This document shows positions 10,201 through 22,009 of a stretch of 64,000 nucleotides of DNA, in pieces (position 1 is the first letter of the stretch; each line of letters starts with the position of its first letter). The notes beneath the pieces were generated by a model, which was not told the origin of the DNA, did not search any database, and saw nothing but the letters and a program-made list of their open reading frames with translations. The stretch comes from Paracyclopina nana (lineage: Eukaryota > Arthropoda > Copepoda > Cyclopoida > Cyclopettidae): assembly GCA_019096065.1 (NCBI GenBank), contig JAGUCH010000002.1, positions 14,458,501 through 14,522,500 of the forward strand, written 5' to 3'. Both the position numbers and the translations under genes were made by a program.

Positions 10201-12047
10201 CGAGTGGGAAGAAGACATTATGGGTCTTTGGCCAAAAGAGGGCATCCTATGTGTCTACTTCACTTTTCCATCTGCTAATCGAAGCATGAGCTCAAGGTTT
10301 ATTTGAATGATTAATTAATGAATACACCTTTTTAAATCATGGTTACCTGGTTCAGGAAATTTGATAAGCACACTATGTTGTGCTTTGCAAATGAGCCCAA
10401 CAATCTGCTCAATTTGGAGCATGAGCTGAAGTTCTTGTATGGCTGGAGGTGCAGCTCTAAAAGTGAAGTGCCTGATGTCTGCTCTAGACCTCTTTGCACA
10501 GGTGGTCATGTATTGGCAGGGACTATTCTAACCACTTGCACTGATTGGTATAAGCCAAACAAAGTTGTCAGAATGGCACTAACTGACACAAGAAACCCTG
10601 CCAATCTCCAGCCAACATATGCTTTTGCCAAGGTAAAGCCACTGTTTGATGTGTCTGGTTTATTTTTGAATTATATTTCCAATTCAAGGCTTTCCCAAAA
10701 CAGTGTGGGGATGGTTTCAAAGGCTCTGACCAAGCTCCAAATGACAATGATGACAGTGATGACAGCCAAGGCCCTCCTGGTAACCTCTCTGATGCTGATC
10801 CTGATGACTGCACTGCCGATCAGGAGCAAGAGAGTGCTATGGACTGTGAAGACCAATCAACCCCTAGAGGAAGTGTGTCAGCAAGCAGCTCTCTTGATCA
10901 ACAATCTAGCCCAAGAAGAAGCAAGAGTACAAACAACTCTCTAGAATGGCCATCCACCTCAATGGCAAATGTGCTTGCCAACAAGTCAATAAATCAGTCA
11001 ACCTCCTCTAGAAGGTCCACAAGGAGGTCTTTTCTATTGGATGACTCAATTAATTTGTCTAGTCACTGTGAAAACTTGGTCGACTCAACTTATGGCTACA
11101 AACCTGTGTCAAGTAAGTTCTAGAATCCCAGGTTCTTGGATTCAATTATTCTATACTATTGCATTAAAGGTGGCCCATATGCCAAGCTCAACATGGTTCA
11201 ACTGACTAACACAAATGGAAGGAGATGTTGGTTCAATTCTTCTCTGACAGCTTTCCTTTGGGCAATTAGAGTAAGTGGAATCCTTATGGAAGACTCAGAT
11301 GACACTTTGCCAGAGCCAAGTCATGGTTTCAACAAGGCTTTAAGGTCATGGTCCTCCTTGAAGCAAAGCTACATTTTAAATGGGAGTGCTGCCCTTGCTG
11401 CTTTTGTAACAGCCACAAACTTGGATCAGTCTTACCTAAATAGCTACAAAAGTGCAGAAGACTTTTTTGCTGCAATGGCCCCTTCAGTCACTAGCCCAGG
11501 GTGCTCAAATGCAGAATTTGGTCAGCCAAAGACATATGAGGTGGATAGTAGAGGGGCATGTGGCTGCTCTCCAGGTTCTGTGTCAAACCCCAACGATCCA
11601 ATAACAAGACCCTTCTTCACTCTTCCATTTCCTGAAATCAGCCTTCAAGATGAAATTGAGAGGTATTTAGAGAGAGGAGAAGATGAAGATTGTGATGTCT
11701 GTCAACAATCTTTTGAGAAGAAAAGGTACACATTTTTTGAAGCTGCCACACCTCTCATTGTCATCTCAATTGAAAGATCAACATGGGATGAGGAGAGCCA
11801 AACCACTCAAAAAAATGAAGGGCTGGTCCAGATAGGAGGAAATGTCACTGTTGCCATCAGAGGTGGATCATTTGCAACATACAAGCTCAGTGCTGCTATA
11901 GTTCACACTGGCAGTGTTGACAGTGGTCACTATTTTTCCATCATCCACAGTGGTAGGCACTACCTAGAGGTCAATGATGCTTTACCACCCAAGCCAACAA
12001 AGGACATTGGAAAGGCTCAAGTGTTCATCTATACCAAAATAGAATAA
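7216..12047 (+). CDS. Zinc finger / DDE transposase-like / USP fusion protein
   Basis: Twelve exons: 7216-8036, 8098-8286, 8342-8595, 8654-8806, 8904-9167, 9226-9312, 9384-9588, 9645-9976, 10029-10296, 10356-10632, 10689-11112 and 11170-12047. All introns are GT-AG and the joins give one frame of 1384 codons. The true start may lie on an earlier exon, because an acceptor at 7316 could remove the first 34 codons. Near the N-terminus are finger-like Cys/His clusters (GYCHLCP; ECPVCGKKF). Exons 2-7 resemble a DDE_Tnp_4/Harbinger-type transposase: a helical KLRHNVG-type segment, FAFDSTKID with the first Asp, PAHGDS, then VADRGYN with the second Asp. I cannot place the third acid. Exon 11 is an acidic, Ser-rich linker. 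Exon 12 is a C19 USP domain with a Cys box (GRRCWFNSSL) and a His box (HTGSVDSGHYF). It could be a transposon gene or a domesticated host gene. Confidence 0.75.
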
Positions 12048-12129
12048 GATCCTTCAGGAAATCTTTCTTAGAGTTAAATTGATGACTGTGTCAAGAAGGT
12101 TAAAATAAAACAATAGATTAAGCACTACA

Positions 12130-12600
12130 TACTTCAGAAGCCTGCATAAGTAAAAGTTACAGGCCCAGTAAAGATAGGTCTGCAACTAAAAATTGAGCAC
12201 ATTTTGACCTCAAATAATGGAGGTACCACTGTAAAACAAAAAGCATTCATAAACAAGTACCCTTGAAAGTTCTCATACGAGAAAAAGTCATAAATGAAAG
12301 TTATAGCCCTTGTAAAATAAAGGCTGCATCCCACAATTGAGCGCATTCTGACAACGGATAAGAGAGTTACGGCTGAAAAACCAATATCGTTCATAAACAA
12401 GTACCCCAGAGAGTCCGAATTTGGAAAAAAGTCATTAATAAAAGTTGTAGTCCTGATCAAATGAGAGTCACACACAAAAATTCAGCTCATTTGGTCGTCT
12501 GGGAGCGGAGAAAAATGGAAGTCTGTCATTTGGCGGAAAATTGAAAAATGCCGTTAATAAACATTGTGTGCAATCGAGAGATGAGTGCATGTGCCAAATT
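12130..12600. repeat. Degenerate tandem repeat, about 130-140 bp unit
   Basis: The phrases CATAAACAAGTACCC, AAAAAGTCAT-AA-AAAGTT and an ATTGAGCGCATT-type block recur in the same order at about 12250 and 12391. Partial copies lie before and after. At least three units can be aligned by eye. The array separates the USP-fusion gene from the 3' end of the polymerase gene and may mark a mobile-element boundary. Confidence 0.65.
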
Positions 12601-12663
12601 TCAGGTCAATCGGCTCACCCACCTCCAAATAAATCACAAATAACCCCAATAGCGCTGATATGC

Positions 12664-15600
12664 TCAGACTCTTTGCTTTTCCTGCAATAGTGCCTGCAAA
12701 TAGTGGTCATGGCTCAACTCTTTTTTCACATAAACTTTTGACACGCCTTTGCATTTATGGTCCTCAAATGGCTGCTGACAGCTTGCCAATGCTTGTCCTG
12801 CGGGCACATATTTGATCGAGTAGACTTTGGGAGCTAAAGCCACCACCGACGACAATCGCACCTTTGTTCCTGATTCGTCTTTGAATTTAAAAATAGCATT
12901 TTCATGCTCAATGCTGTACAAGTGGTGATTCTGTGGTAGATTACTAAAGTCAAAGTGTGGCTTCAATGCCGAAAGGATGTCTTCATTGCCACCTTGGCTT
13001 ATGTAATGATAAGCCAAGCTGTCTGTATCGCCAAAGCAAAGGCTTGCAGAAGGTCCCAACGCAGGCATGAACCACTCATAATGAGCTTTGTACATGAAGG
13101 CTTTGGCCAAATCTAAAATGGTGGCTCCTAAAAGATAATGAGTAATGTAAATGTTGAATTGCAGTTGGGTTGAAGGCAATCAATTACCAATGTGTGGAAA
13201 TTTATTTAATACAATGTGGTCTTGTCGGTGAAATACCATTGCAATATTTTCTGTGATGGGTCGTGTCAGCATATATGTTTTAGCTGCCATATGCTTCTCC
13301 AATAGAGATGGCTTGCATACAATTTTCAACGATATTCTCTTACGAAGATTTTCAATGGTTTTGCCAAAAAGAGATACTTGTGCACTCTTGAAAAGCTTTT
13401 TGTCAAAAGAACTTTTGCTCTTGGAGCGAGCTTCAATGCACATGTTCACATATTTTTGCATGAAGGCCTTTTGCTTAAATTGGAGAATGGAATGGATTTT
13501 GGTGATGACAAGGCCTAATCGCAGATACAAGTGCAATGTTTTCCAATGCACACTGTAACCTTTTTTTGGCAATAAAGTAGCTACAAGCTTTCGATTGGCA
13601 ATGCTTGAGCGTGTACGTCCTAATTTAACCATGAGTTGTTTTGTTTGCCGAGACAGCATGTCATAAGGCACCACCATTTGAGTGGGAGCTACAGTTATAA
13701 TAATAAAACTATGATGAAGCAGCATTCACTTAAAAAGAAATCTAACCTAGTGGAAAATCATTATGTGCGCGATGCAAGTGAGCGGGGTATGCAAGGTCCA
13801 CATTCAACAAATAGCCATATTCGCCTTCCAGGTCCCAGCTTTGACCCGTGGTGTCAAACATTTGGATGGCTTCAACAGTCAGCCATTCAAAGTTGCTAAA
13901 AGGCAGTTTTTGCACCATACCTAGGTAGTAAAATCAACAGTGTTGAAGCTTCCAGCATATGCACGAGACCACTCACCAATAGAATAAAGTGAATTTGCAT
14001 CCACCAATAAAGTGGACCAATGTAGGCCTTCATCTCCAGGTTCGTCTGCAACAGCCAATCTTTTATTGACAAAACAGAGACCTCCACGCACCTAAATCAT
14101 GGTAGCTGAAACATTGCTCAATTTGTCTTGGTAGCAAGATATGTTTACCGAGTCCTCAAAGGCTCTGTACATTGTACGATCTTGAATAAACGGCAAGCGG
14201 ACTTTTTCTGAGTAGAGGAACGCATCAAATGTATAGGCAGGCATGCCTGCAAATGGTGAAAATTGAAAATTGAATAGAAAGCTGATCAATGATGATTGAC
14301 TTACTCAAATAGTAATTTGGATACAGTCCAAATAATTCGTGCATTTTTTCCATGTACACTTCAAAAACTTCGGCCAGTAGCAGGCAGTCGAGCCACAGGT
14401 ATATCGCACAATAGTCATACATGTTGGCACATTCAAAAAGCCGAAATACTTTTTGTGCAAATGCATATTCTGTTTCATTTAGACCCATGGAAGCAGTTAA
14501 GACTGATGAAAAAGCACTTGGTGGTGGAAGCTGTGTTTGAGATTTAAGCCAAGCTATTGACGTTGCTGCTTCATAGGGATAATATGATTTTTGCTGTGCC
14601 ACATGGAGTTTTTCAGGGTTCACCTCTTTACTCCCTTCATCATTGATGAGGCTGCTTTGCTGCAGAATAGGGAACGTATGACAACTTTGCTTCAAATTGT
14701 CTACTAGGGTAGACAGCGAGGCTGGTAAATGGTTCAAGGAGTCGGCTAGAAAAAATAACAGCATTGCGTATGATAGGTAGACAGACAGTAGAGTATGTGC
14801 TGAAACTTACAAATTCTGAAAATGTTAAATGTTAAAGATTTCAAGCGATTGGTATTGCCTGCAATGGCTGACATGAATTTTATTCTCGGATCATCCAGTG
14901 CATCCAGTAAAAGACTAGAATCGTAGCCACTAAAGTTGTGGAGAAAAATTTGGACTTTTTTGTGCTTTCCAATTTCTACGTTGCACACCTGAAAGAATAT
15001 AAATGAGTTGGACATTTGTGCTATGCGCAACAAAGCTTACAAAGTGTGCCGGCCCGATCCATTCCTTTTTTATATGGTGATGATGGTGCACAATTTGCTC
15101 CCCACCGTCCTCAGGCCTCTGCTTTGCTACAATGCGTTGGCCAAGCAGCCCTCTGTCTCGAAGACCTCTGTAGTACATTGCACCATAGTAATCCTGACCA
15201 AAGTCAAATGGCTGTTCGCAAATGACGCAGGCTTTGGTGGCAAAGAAACGATCCAAGTCAGCTTTCACAGGTCTTGGTGTCTCATCTTTGCTGATTAAAG
15301 CTTGGAAAAAAGGCTCTAGGTCAAGAAAGTGCTGAATAAAACGTTTCTTTCCATTCATGTGGCATGATGCGTCATCTTGGAATAGCTCTAAATGTTCCCG
15401 TACAAGCTTGCCACAGCTATCAACAGCTACATAACCAAATGCCATAGGCGTGTGTACATTCAGGACTTTTGTTGAAGCTGGGATACCACTATCAACTGAT
15501 GCATGACATTTGCAACGTCCTCTCGCATTTTCAGGCGAGCTTTGGCAAATTTGGCAAGCAACTTCGGGTGAGGTCAAGAGGCTTTCAAAATCCGCATAGA

Positions 15601-16710
15601 TCACAATCTCTGCTCTCTCTTTGGCGCAATGCCTTTTAAAGGTTTCATGTAGTTGGGGCACCTTCAAATCTCCAGGCATTGACTCGCGAACGGGTCCACT
15701 CCTAGCCAAGCAAAATTTGGTGTGATCTGCGAGCTTGGCATGGCTATAAAAAGGCCCACAGCACCTAAAAAAAACCGGGAGTGATGAATGCACATGGCTT
15801 GTAAACAACATGCCTTTACCTGACACAAAATGTAGCATTTTGCCAATACACTTTTGATTTGCTGCCACTCAGTGTTGCAGATTCAATGGTATAACTTTGC
15901 CTGAGAAAGCCTTGGACATTTTTTATCGCAAAATAAAATTCTTCTACTCGGAGCACTTCTTGATCACGTTGTTGTTGCTGCTGCTCCAATGTGCAAGCAT
16001 CTTCATTTTTGAATGGCAGCTCGCGTCCAAATCTTGCTCGCACAGCACAACGGTCTTCTTGTGCATGCATTGATTCGCTGCATTGCTGAGCAAGCCATAA
16101 TGCCTCCTCTGTTTTGTTGACATTGGCAAATAGATTTTGCATGGTATCTAGCCATATTGGGTCCATCATGTGTTGACCAAGATTGTCGGGTAAATCTTCT
16201 TTGTGTAGAGTAATTTTAAAGATGTTGACAACATGCTTTCGCCTATTTTTGGCTGAATTTCCTTCACCAATTCCGAGCACAATGGGATACACCTTTTTCT
16301 TCCATATGCCCAAGAGATTGACACAAAAATCAAGTTTTGCTGCATTTAAGAGTACAAACTGACGCTCTGCTCTTGTCAAAGAGCTCGTTTCAATATTCAG
16401 CTTGTGCAACCAATCTTCTTCGCTTGCTATCTCAGCACATTCTTCTCCATCCTCATGATTTGGTGATTCAAGTATGAAATGGTCATTTAGGATAGAATCA
16501 AGTTGGCCTAAAATGCCACCACTTCCAAAATCATTACTATTGACAACACTCTCGTAAAAAAGGCTGATGGCTACTGCGTATTCAAAGGATTTTTGGGCAG
16601 ATGACAGTGGAAGCAAATGTAAAAATTTGCTACGTGGCACATGATGAAACTTTTCAGAGCCATCAAACTGCATTTTAGGCTCTATTAATGTCAGCTGTAG
16701 AAGCACAGGT
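12664..16710 (-). CDS. Polinton-type DNA polymerase B, intron-split
   Basis: Several minus-strand exons together carry the hallmarks of a protein-primed family B DNA polymerase. These are a Cys/His knuckle near 15770-15830, ExoI YADFES at 15598-15581, ExoII LHNFSGYDS at 14943-14917, an ExoIII Y-x-D segment near 14390, motif A DANSLY near 14000-13982, a motif B region near 13377-13360, and motif C FGDTDS at 13035-13018. The KGVSKVYVKK tract near 12730 matches the end of this family. Introns of about 50-150 bp with GT-AG ends interrupt the polymerase core. In motif B the usual Asn is replaced (VSLFGK). The C-terminus stops soon after KGVSK, shorter than usual. The N-terminal 250 residues (16700-15900) are unrecognised. 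The exact start is uncertain because no good ATG lies at the 5' edge of the first exon. Confidence 0.75.
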
Positions 16711-17153
16711 GAGACGTAGAGGTGTTCAGAAATTGGTGATTTAAAGTGCTATTTTGTTTTGGCTGCTTCAGAAATTTTTTGACACCAATACAAATTGCGT
16801 GTCTGGTTACACTGTATAACAGTCTTTTTGCTTGCTAGTTCAAGCAGCAACTTGTGGTATGAACACATGTGCGCGCACACGCTTGCTTGCTCGCTCAAGT
16901 TTCCATTTTGTGCGAGTAAGTGCCTTCCTTGCACGTGCGTGCAAACGGGCCACTAACTTGGCTCCCACCGTTGTCATAGATTGGCTTTTAGACCTCTCAC
17001 GCGCAGAAAATTAATGCTGCTTTTTTACAGGGCCAAATAAAAAAAAATCTGTATTTTTCATCCAATGCCGGGTTACAAATGTTGTCGAGTCATTTTTGAA
17101 TTTGGAAAAAAAAAAAGTGTGGAGTTTAATAAAAGAGACACATCAATAGAAAA
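16711..17153. other. Gap between polymerase and poly-Ala gene
   Basis: No convincing exon is seen. The stretch at 16860-16890 is an alternating CA/GC run. It probably holds the 5' leader or promoter of the polymerase gene and the 3' end of the next gene. Confidence 0.3.
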
Positions 17154-18745
17154 TTAATGCTGTTGCTTCTTCCTGCGTTGCTGATCTCCTGCGGTTTTGG
17201 TGGTGGCAGCAGCTTTTTCAAGCATTTTCAAAAAAGATTCTTTTGCATCATTGTGACACTCAGGTGGGCAATGCCTGCAGTGAGTATGCTCACCAGAATC
17301 TTGCCTCTCATCAGTGATCCATTCCAAAAAGAGGAGAGGGTCATCTGGCGAAGCAATGCCTGTTGGCAAAATGAGTCCAGCACCGACCCAAAATTCTCGT
17401 AGCAAACGTGCAGCATCAGCACGGGCGTTCAGCTGCATGCGTGCAAATAATCCATAGCGATGTAGAGTTTTCACAATTTTCTTCAAGCCTGTGATAATTT
17501 TAGGTAGACTCGCTGGTGCATTAAAATACGAGACCTGCCAAAAAACAGAAAGATGTCCACGATGAGAAATAAAATTGTGAGCAAAGTTGGTTGCGTTACC
17601 TCGAGAAGTCCCACCAATCTCCATGCATCAATGTCAGCCATATCATCTGCTGGTGCGACTGCTTCTGAGCGAAAAGAGTGAGAAAAAGGGTGGCATCTAA
17701 AGTCGTTGGTAGCATCAGATGCATACACATGGCTCATGGTCATCTTTTCAAATTCGGCCTCCTCTTGCGCAGACATTGCACCCACAATCCGGTGTGCCAC
17801 TGATGGGCTTTGTTTAGCATGTGCGTGACCACCCCCAGAAAGGCCTGCCACTTGACGTAAAGGCATTTTTTCCTTGACCATTTTCTGCAGCAGTGAATTT
17901 TGTTTGGCATGAGCAAGACTTGGTTCCTTGTCCACCCCATAGATCTCCTTGGCTTTGTTGTACATGTCCAAATGAAGCCGATGAAGATCTCTCTGCATGA
18001 CTTCAAGTCCGTCGTCAGTCCTAATCTTGAGCTTTTTAGTAGGAGATGACAGGTCAAGAGGTTGTGAGTTGTCTTCCTTGACACGGTTAGCAGCAGCCGC
18101 TGCAGCAGTCAGAATGGCTCTGGTCATAGGAGAATGCATCTTCCACTGTCCACTTCCATTTGATCCAGCAGCAGCAACAGCAGCATGGGGGAGACCGCCA
18201 ACAGCAGCAGCAACAGCAGCAGGGGGAAGGCCTCCGACACCAACAGCAGCAGCAGGGGGAAGACCTCCTACAGCAGCAGCAGCAGCGGAATCCTTTCGTT
18301 CAGCCTTGTCGTCGTCGTCAGTTGTAGTCGAATCGGGCAAATCTGTTTGCCTTTCCTTGGCATGGTCAACCGGGCAAGGACGATGCTGAACCACACAGAC
18401 AAACTCGTCATCTTCATCATCGCCCCCATCGACATCCGACAAGGTCACTTCGATGCCGTCTCGGTCAAAATATTTACCTGCATAGAAAAATGGTATCACA
18501 ATGATCGTGTGCAATTTGTAGATGCTTGACTTACCGTCCATGAAATGAAACAGTTTCATATTTTCACCACCGTAAGATTCCCTCGCATCCCGAATGATTT
18601 GGGTGGCCAATTTCTGCGTCGGTCCCTCGCCCAACGTGAAGCACTTGAAATCGATTCCGCTGGTGTTGGGATTGGCTAAAGCATCTCCAATCTTGCGCAT
18701 AAAGTGCGACTTCAAGTCAGACGTGGGAGAACTTGGCCTGGACAT
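17154..18745 (-). CDS. Unknown 489-aa protein with Ala-rich GGLPP repeats
   Basis: Three exons, 18745-18535, 18477-17600 and 17534-17154, give an uninterrupted frame of 490 codons. The start is the first ATG in frame (MSRPSSPTSD), about 95 bp downstream of a TATA-like box. The N-terminal 100 residues look folded. An acidic DDEDDE patch follows, then a low-complexity block of four VGGLPPA-type repeats mixed with Ala runs, encoded by GCAGCAGC-rich DNA at 18160-18290. The second half contains predicted helices and a mixed domain. The C-terminal exon has HTHCRHCPPECH, a possible zinc site, and ends in a basic QQRRKKQQH tail. I do not recognise the family. It lies between the polymerase and the zinc-finger gene on the same strand, so a role in the same element is likely but unproven. 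Confidence 0.6.
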
Positions 18746-18839
18746 GGTCAAAGTTGAAAAAGATTTTGCTGGTAGCAAGAGGAGTGAAGTTTAACATCTG
18801 ATACTAAACTGCACAATTAGTCGCGTGGGATGGGGCCCT

Positions 18840-18847
18840 TTAAATAG
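18840..18847 (-). promoter_or_regulatory. TATA-like box of the poly-Ala gene
   Basis: On the minus strand TATTTAAA lies about 95 bp upstream of the ATG at 18745, with a CAGTTT initiator-like step about 30 bp after it. Confidence 0.45.
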
Positions 18848-19276
18848 CCATTGATGCCTCTGCATGGTACATTTTCCAAAAAGAGCGGAGCGATGAGCAC
18901 TCTATTAATTTGTGGCAATAAAGTGTACAATCTGTTCTTCTTTTTTCATATGGTCACAATTGACTGTGAGTTTTTTAGCTCAACATGCAAGGACACTTTT
19001 TTGGATATAAAAATTAAAAGTGGTTGCATTTGGACACCTAAATGTGCTCATTCTAGACAGACGTCTCGAGGATTTTTTTTTTTTAGGTCATGATAATAGC
19101 ATGGCCTTTCTTCGCCTCTTGCTTTGGATGAAATTGATTGAACGGTTTAATTATGTAATTGACTTTGGCACATTTTCAAAGAGGCTACCTGCTTTGTCTT
19201 GCAGCCACTTTCAAAGTGTAAACAATGTGGTGAAAAGTGATGTGATTAGACCTTTTTGTGTCCACTTTTTTATATA

Positions 19277-20199
19277 TCAAAAGCAAGCAAATTCTTTACA
19301 TTTTGAAAATTCCAAATTCAATGATAACAGACCGTCTTCTGTCCATCCACTTCCACTCAAAGACAAATCACGAGAGCGTTCTTCGCATTGGCCGAGCAAG
19401 TCCACAATAATGCGTTTCATATGCTTTATTCTCTCAGGATTGAACTCAACTGCGTGTGAGCGTAGTGGCACAAATTGCGTTTCTACCACTTGCATGTCAG
19501 GCGATAATTTGATGAACTTTCCCACAACAATGATGGATATTTTCACTCGAATTTTATCAAGTACCTAAAAAATTTAACAAAAAAGTATTTGCTATAAATA
19601 ATAGTGATTTGTTAATTTTGACTCACTTTGTGCTCAACAAGTTTGAAAATGGCACTCATTAATTTTTTTGCCATGGTTAATTGTCCAAACGTTTCAATCT
19701 GTAGTGCCTTTAGGTTGGTCGTGAAACATTCCAATGTGTTTTTTAGAGCATTGCTGCACGGTGAAAAAAATCCTCCATTTTCTTCGTGTAATGAGCCATG
19801 CACTGTTGACAAATGCTGCTCTAAAATCTCATAGCTTGGAATGTACAAATTAGCACACAATGGACAGTTATAAGATTGCTTCATGCCACTGTGTTGCTTT
19901 TTGAGGTGAAGCTTTAAGGCAAACAGTCTCGCAAAAGTAGCACTGCATTTATGACACTTCCACCTTTTTCCTACATCTTTATGAAGCACATTGATGTGGG
20001 CATCGAGCTGAGATTTTTTCTCAAACACAGAAGCGCATACAAAGCAGCTATACTGAGTGCGAAATTCGCCCAATTTTTTATATTTTTTTCCTGGATTTTC
20101 ATCATGATGAGCTTTACTACAAGTTGTTTTGTGCTGTTGATATGCAGCAAACGCGCTGAATTTGCTACCACAATTGAAGCACTGCACAATTTTGGGCAT
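19277..20199 (-). CDS. C2H2 zinc-finger protein with SGSGW domain
   Basis: Two exons, 20199-19627 and 19564-19277, give 286 residues. Four Cys2His-type fingers come first: a C2HC-like one (CFNCGSKF), then YSCFVCASVF, WKCHKCSATF and YNCPLCANLY, each followed by the usual His pair spacing. Exon 2 carries a short domain ending in LSGSGW followed by a leucine-rich strand. From family knowledge, zinc fingers plus a GSGW domain form the N-terminus of many Polinton-like PolB proteins in invertebrates. Here that module stops at its own stop codon and is separated from the polymerase by another gene. It probably binds DNA. The start was chosen at MPKIV; an earlier upstream exon cannot be excluded. Confidence 0.65.
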
Positions 20200-20527
20200 G
20201 TTGAGCAAATTTTCTCCACCAGAAAAATTAAAGGTGAAACGTGTGTTTGTGAGCAGTATGTGCACACTCTTGTTCACTTTTTCATTCGCCTACCATCATC
20301 ATCATCATCGGATTCCATTTGCGCGCGGCTTCAGCTTACCGGCCTTGATCGATTGCCAGTGTCAAAACAAAGCTTTGTTAACCAAAGCTGGCAGATTGCA
20401 ATCAACAAAGGGCGCACAAGAATGTAGGTAAAAAAGAGAGTTTACTTTGGCTTATAAGCTCTCTTTGCTCCCGAGCAGCTCACATTTCCTCTTGCCACTT
20501 TGACTGAACAACAACAACAACAACAAT
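20200..20527. promoter_or_regulatory. Divergent promoter region
   Basis: This 330-bp gap lies between the divergent zinc-finger gene (-) and acidic-protein gene (+). A TTATAAG box sits at 20452-20458, about 70 bp before the ATG at 20528. A CAACAACAACAA run forms the leader directly before that ATG. Confidence 0.4.
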
Positions 20528-21594
20528 ATGAGTAGAAAAACATGCAATCCACCGCCCTTCCAGGATTACCCACTGACTCAGGTGGAAAATATGCTCGACT
20601 CTCAAGCTTTGGTCAGCGATGAAGAAGTCCAAGTTGGGAGTGATGAAGAAGCTACTTTGAGCGCTGATGAGGACAGCGATGACGATGGTGATAACCAAAC
20701 TTTCACAGAGGGCAGCCATTCTTCTAAAACTAGGAGGTCACATGACTTGACAACTCCATCACCTGTTTTTAAAGGTAATGAAAAGAATAGCTTTTGTGCT
20801 AAGCCTATCGATTGCAGAGTGTGATTTACATTTCAGGCAAGTCTCATTCACGTAAACAGCTGGTCTATTCAGATGAGGAGGAGGAGGAAAGCCTACCCCA
20901 AGATTTGACCTCAACAACTCATGCCAAGCTGAATACTACAGATGGCCAAGACACGGGGAAAAGTCAGGCATCGCAAAAGACAGCTTCCTCGAAAACCATC
21001 TCACGCAAAACAGCCACCGGCCAAAAGACGTCGTCGTCGTCGTCGAATGCGGAGAAAACCACCAGCTTCTCGTCTCACCAGGGCCCTCAACTACATGTTG
21101 AGGCGCCAACATGTGGCCAAAGGATGGTGACTTGCACCCCGCAAGTCACCAACCAGCCTCCCAATCCATCCATTAAGGCTGTACGACAAGCTGAAAAGAA
21201 GCGACGCATGGAGCGTCAAAAATCTGCCCCATTAATGAGCATGATGAAAACGTCTGAAGAGCAGCAATTGGGTCAAGAAGCAACAAACAGTACAGGCCTA
21301 CACTTGGATGCCATGCCCACGTTGATGAATTTAGCCAAACGCGCACCATCTGCAGCTCCTGGATTTAGGCCCTTCAAAATTCCCGTATCGGACAATCAAT
21401 TCATCACTTTGTCTGAAATTGCTGTTGGCTCAAGGGGACGGTTGGATGGTTATAAATATACAGCAGTAAGTTTCTGTCGTAAATTGGCAAATGGGACAAC
21501 TTTCACCTATAGCTTTTCATTGAATCTTCTTCCAACCATTTTGGAAGGCCTCCATGCTATTGAAAAGGCCACTCGATTGCAAAGCAAGGAATAA
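20528..21594 (+). CDS. Acidic protein with possible PC4-like domain
   Basis: Two exons, 20528-20774 and 20837-21594, give 334 residues. The N-terminal half is acidic and Ser-rich (SDEEATLSADEDSDDDGD; YSDEEEEE), then a basic Lys/Ser/Thr region follows. The last 75 residues look folded: FKIPVSDNQFITLSEIAVGS, a Lys/Tyr strand, then FSLNLLPTILEGLHAIEKA. The strand pattern, with a closing helix after a SLN-L turn, resembles the ssDNA-binding PC4/SUB1 fold. This is inference from pattern only. A single-strand binding protein would suit a neighbour of a DNA polymerase. It is transcribed divergently from the zinc-finger gene. Confidence 0.55.
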
Positions 21595-22009
21595 GCATTG
21601 CCAATTTTTTTGTAGGAGTAAATTAGTAAAAAAAAAGAAGCTATAAATATCTTAAGATTGCTAGCTAAAGGGGACATTTATGCTTACTTTTTTTTGCCCA
21701 AAATAATCAAGTACACAAATATTGTAGCAAAAACACAAAAAAATACTCAAAATTGGATTGACTGTTGAGAATGAATGCATGAATAAAATTGATTTTTAAT
21801 CATCATTTCTCCGTGTATAATTCACAATGAATTGGTTCAATACATCAGCATCAATTTTGGTCAATATAAGTTTAACAATGTTAAGAAAGGCTAAAAAAGT
21901 TGTAGCAACAATTATAATGACTTTGAATTTTCGCTCCACAAACGCGCATCTCCTGCTGTGATGGTAATTATTGTACGGTATTTCTTGCTGCTGCTGCTGC
22001 TGCTGCTGC
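21595..22009. other. Non-coding gap with a CTG microsatellite
   Basis: AT-rich sequence ending in a (CTG)8-type run at about 21987-22008. A minus-strand frame here is only the translation of that repeat. No gene is recognised. Confidence 0.5.

Noticed and set aside
17997..18529. Long plus-strand open frames opposite the Ala-rich gene
   Set aside because: They are the reverse reading of a CAG/GCA-rich coding repeat; the minus-strand gene has matching exons and a TATA-like box.
21985..22009. A run of eight cysteines at the start of an open frame
   Set aside because: It is the translation of a CTG microsatellite upstream of the first ATG at 22010, so it is not part of the protein.
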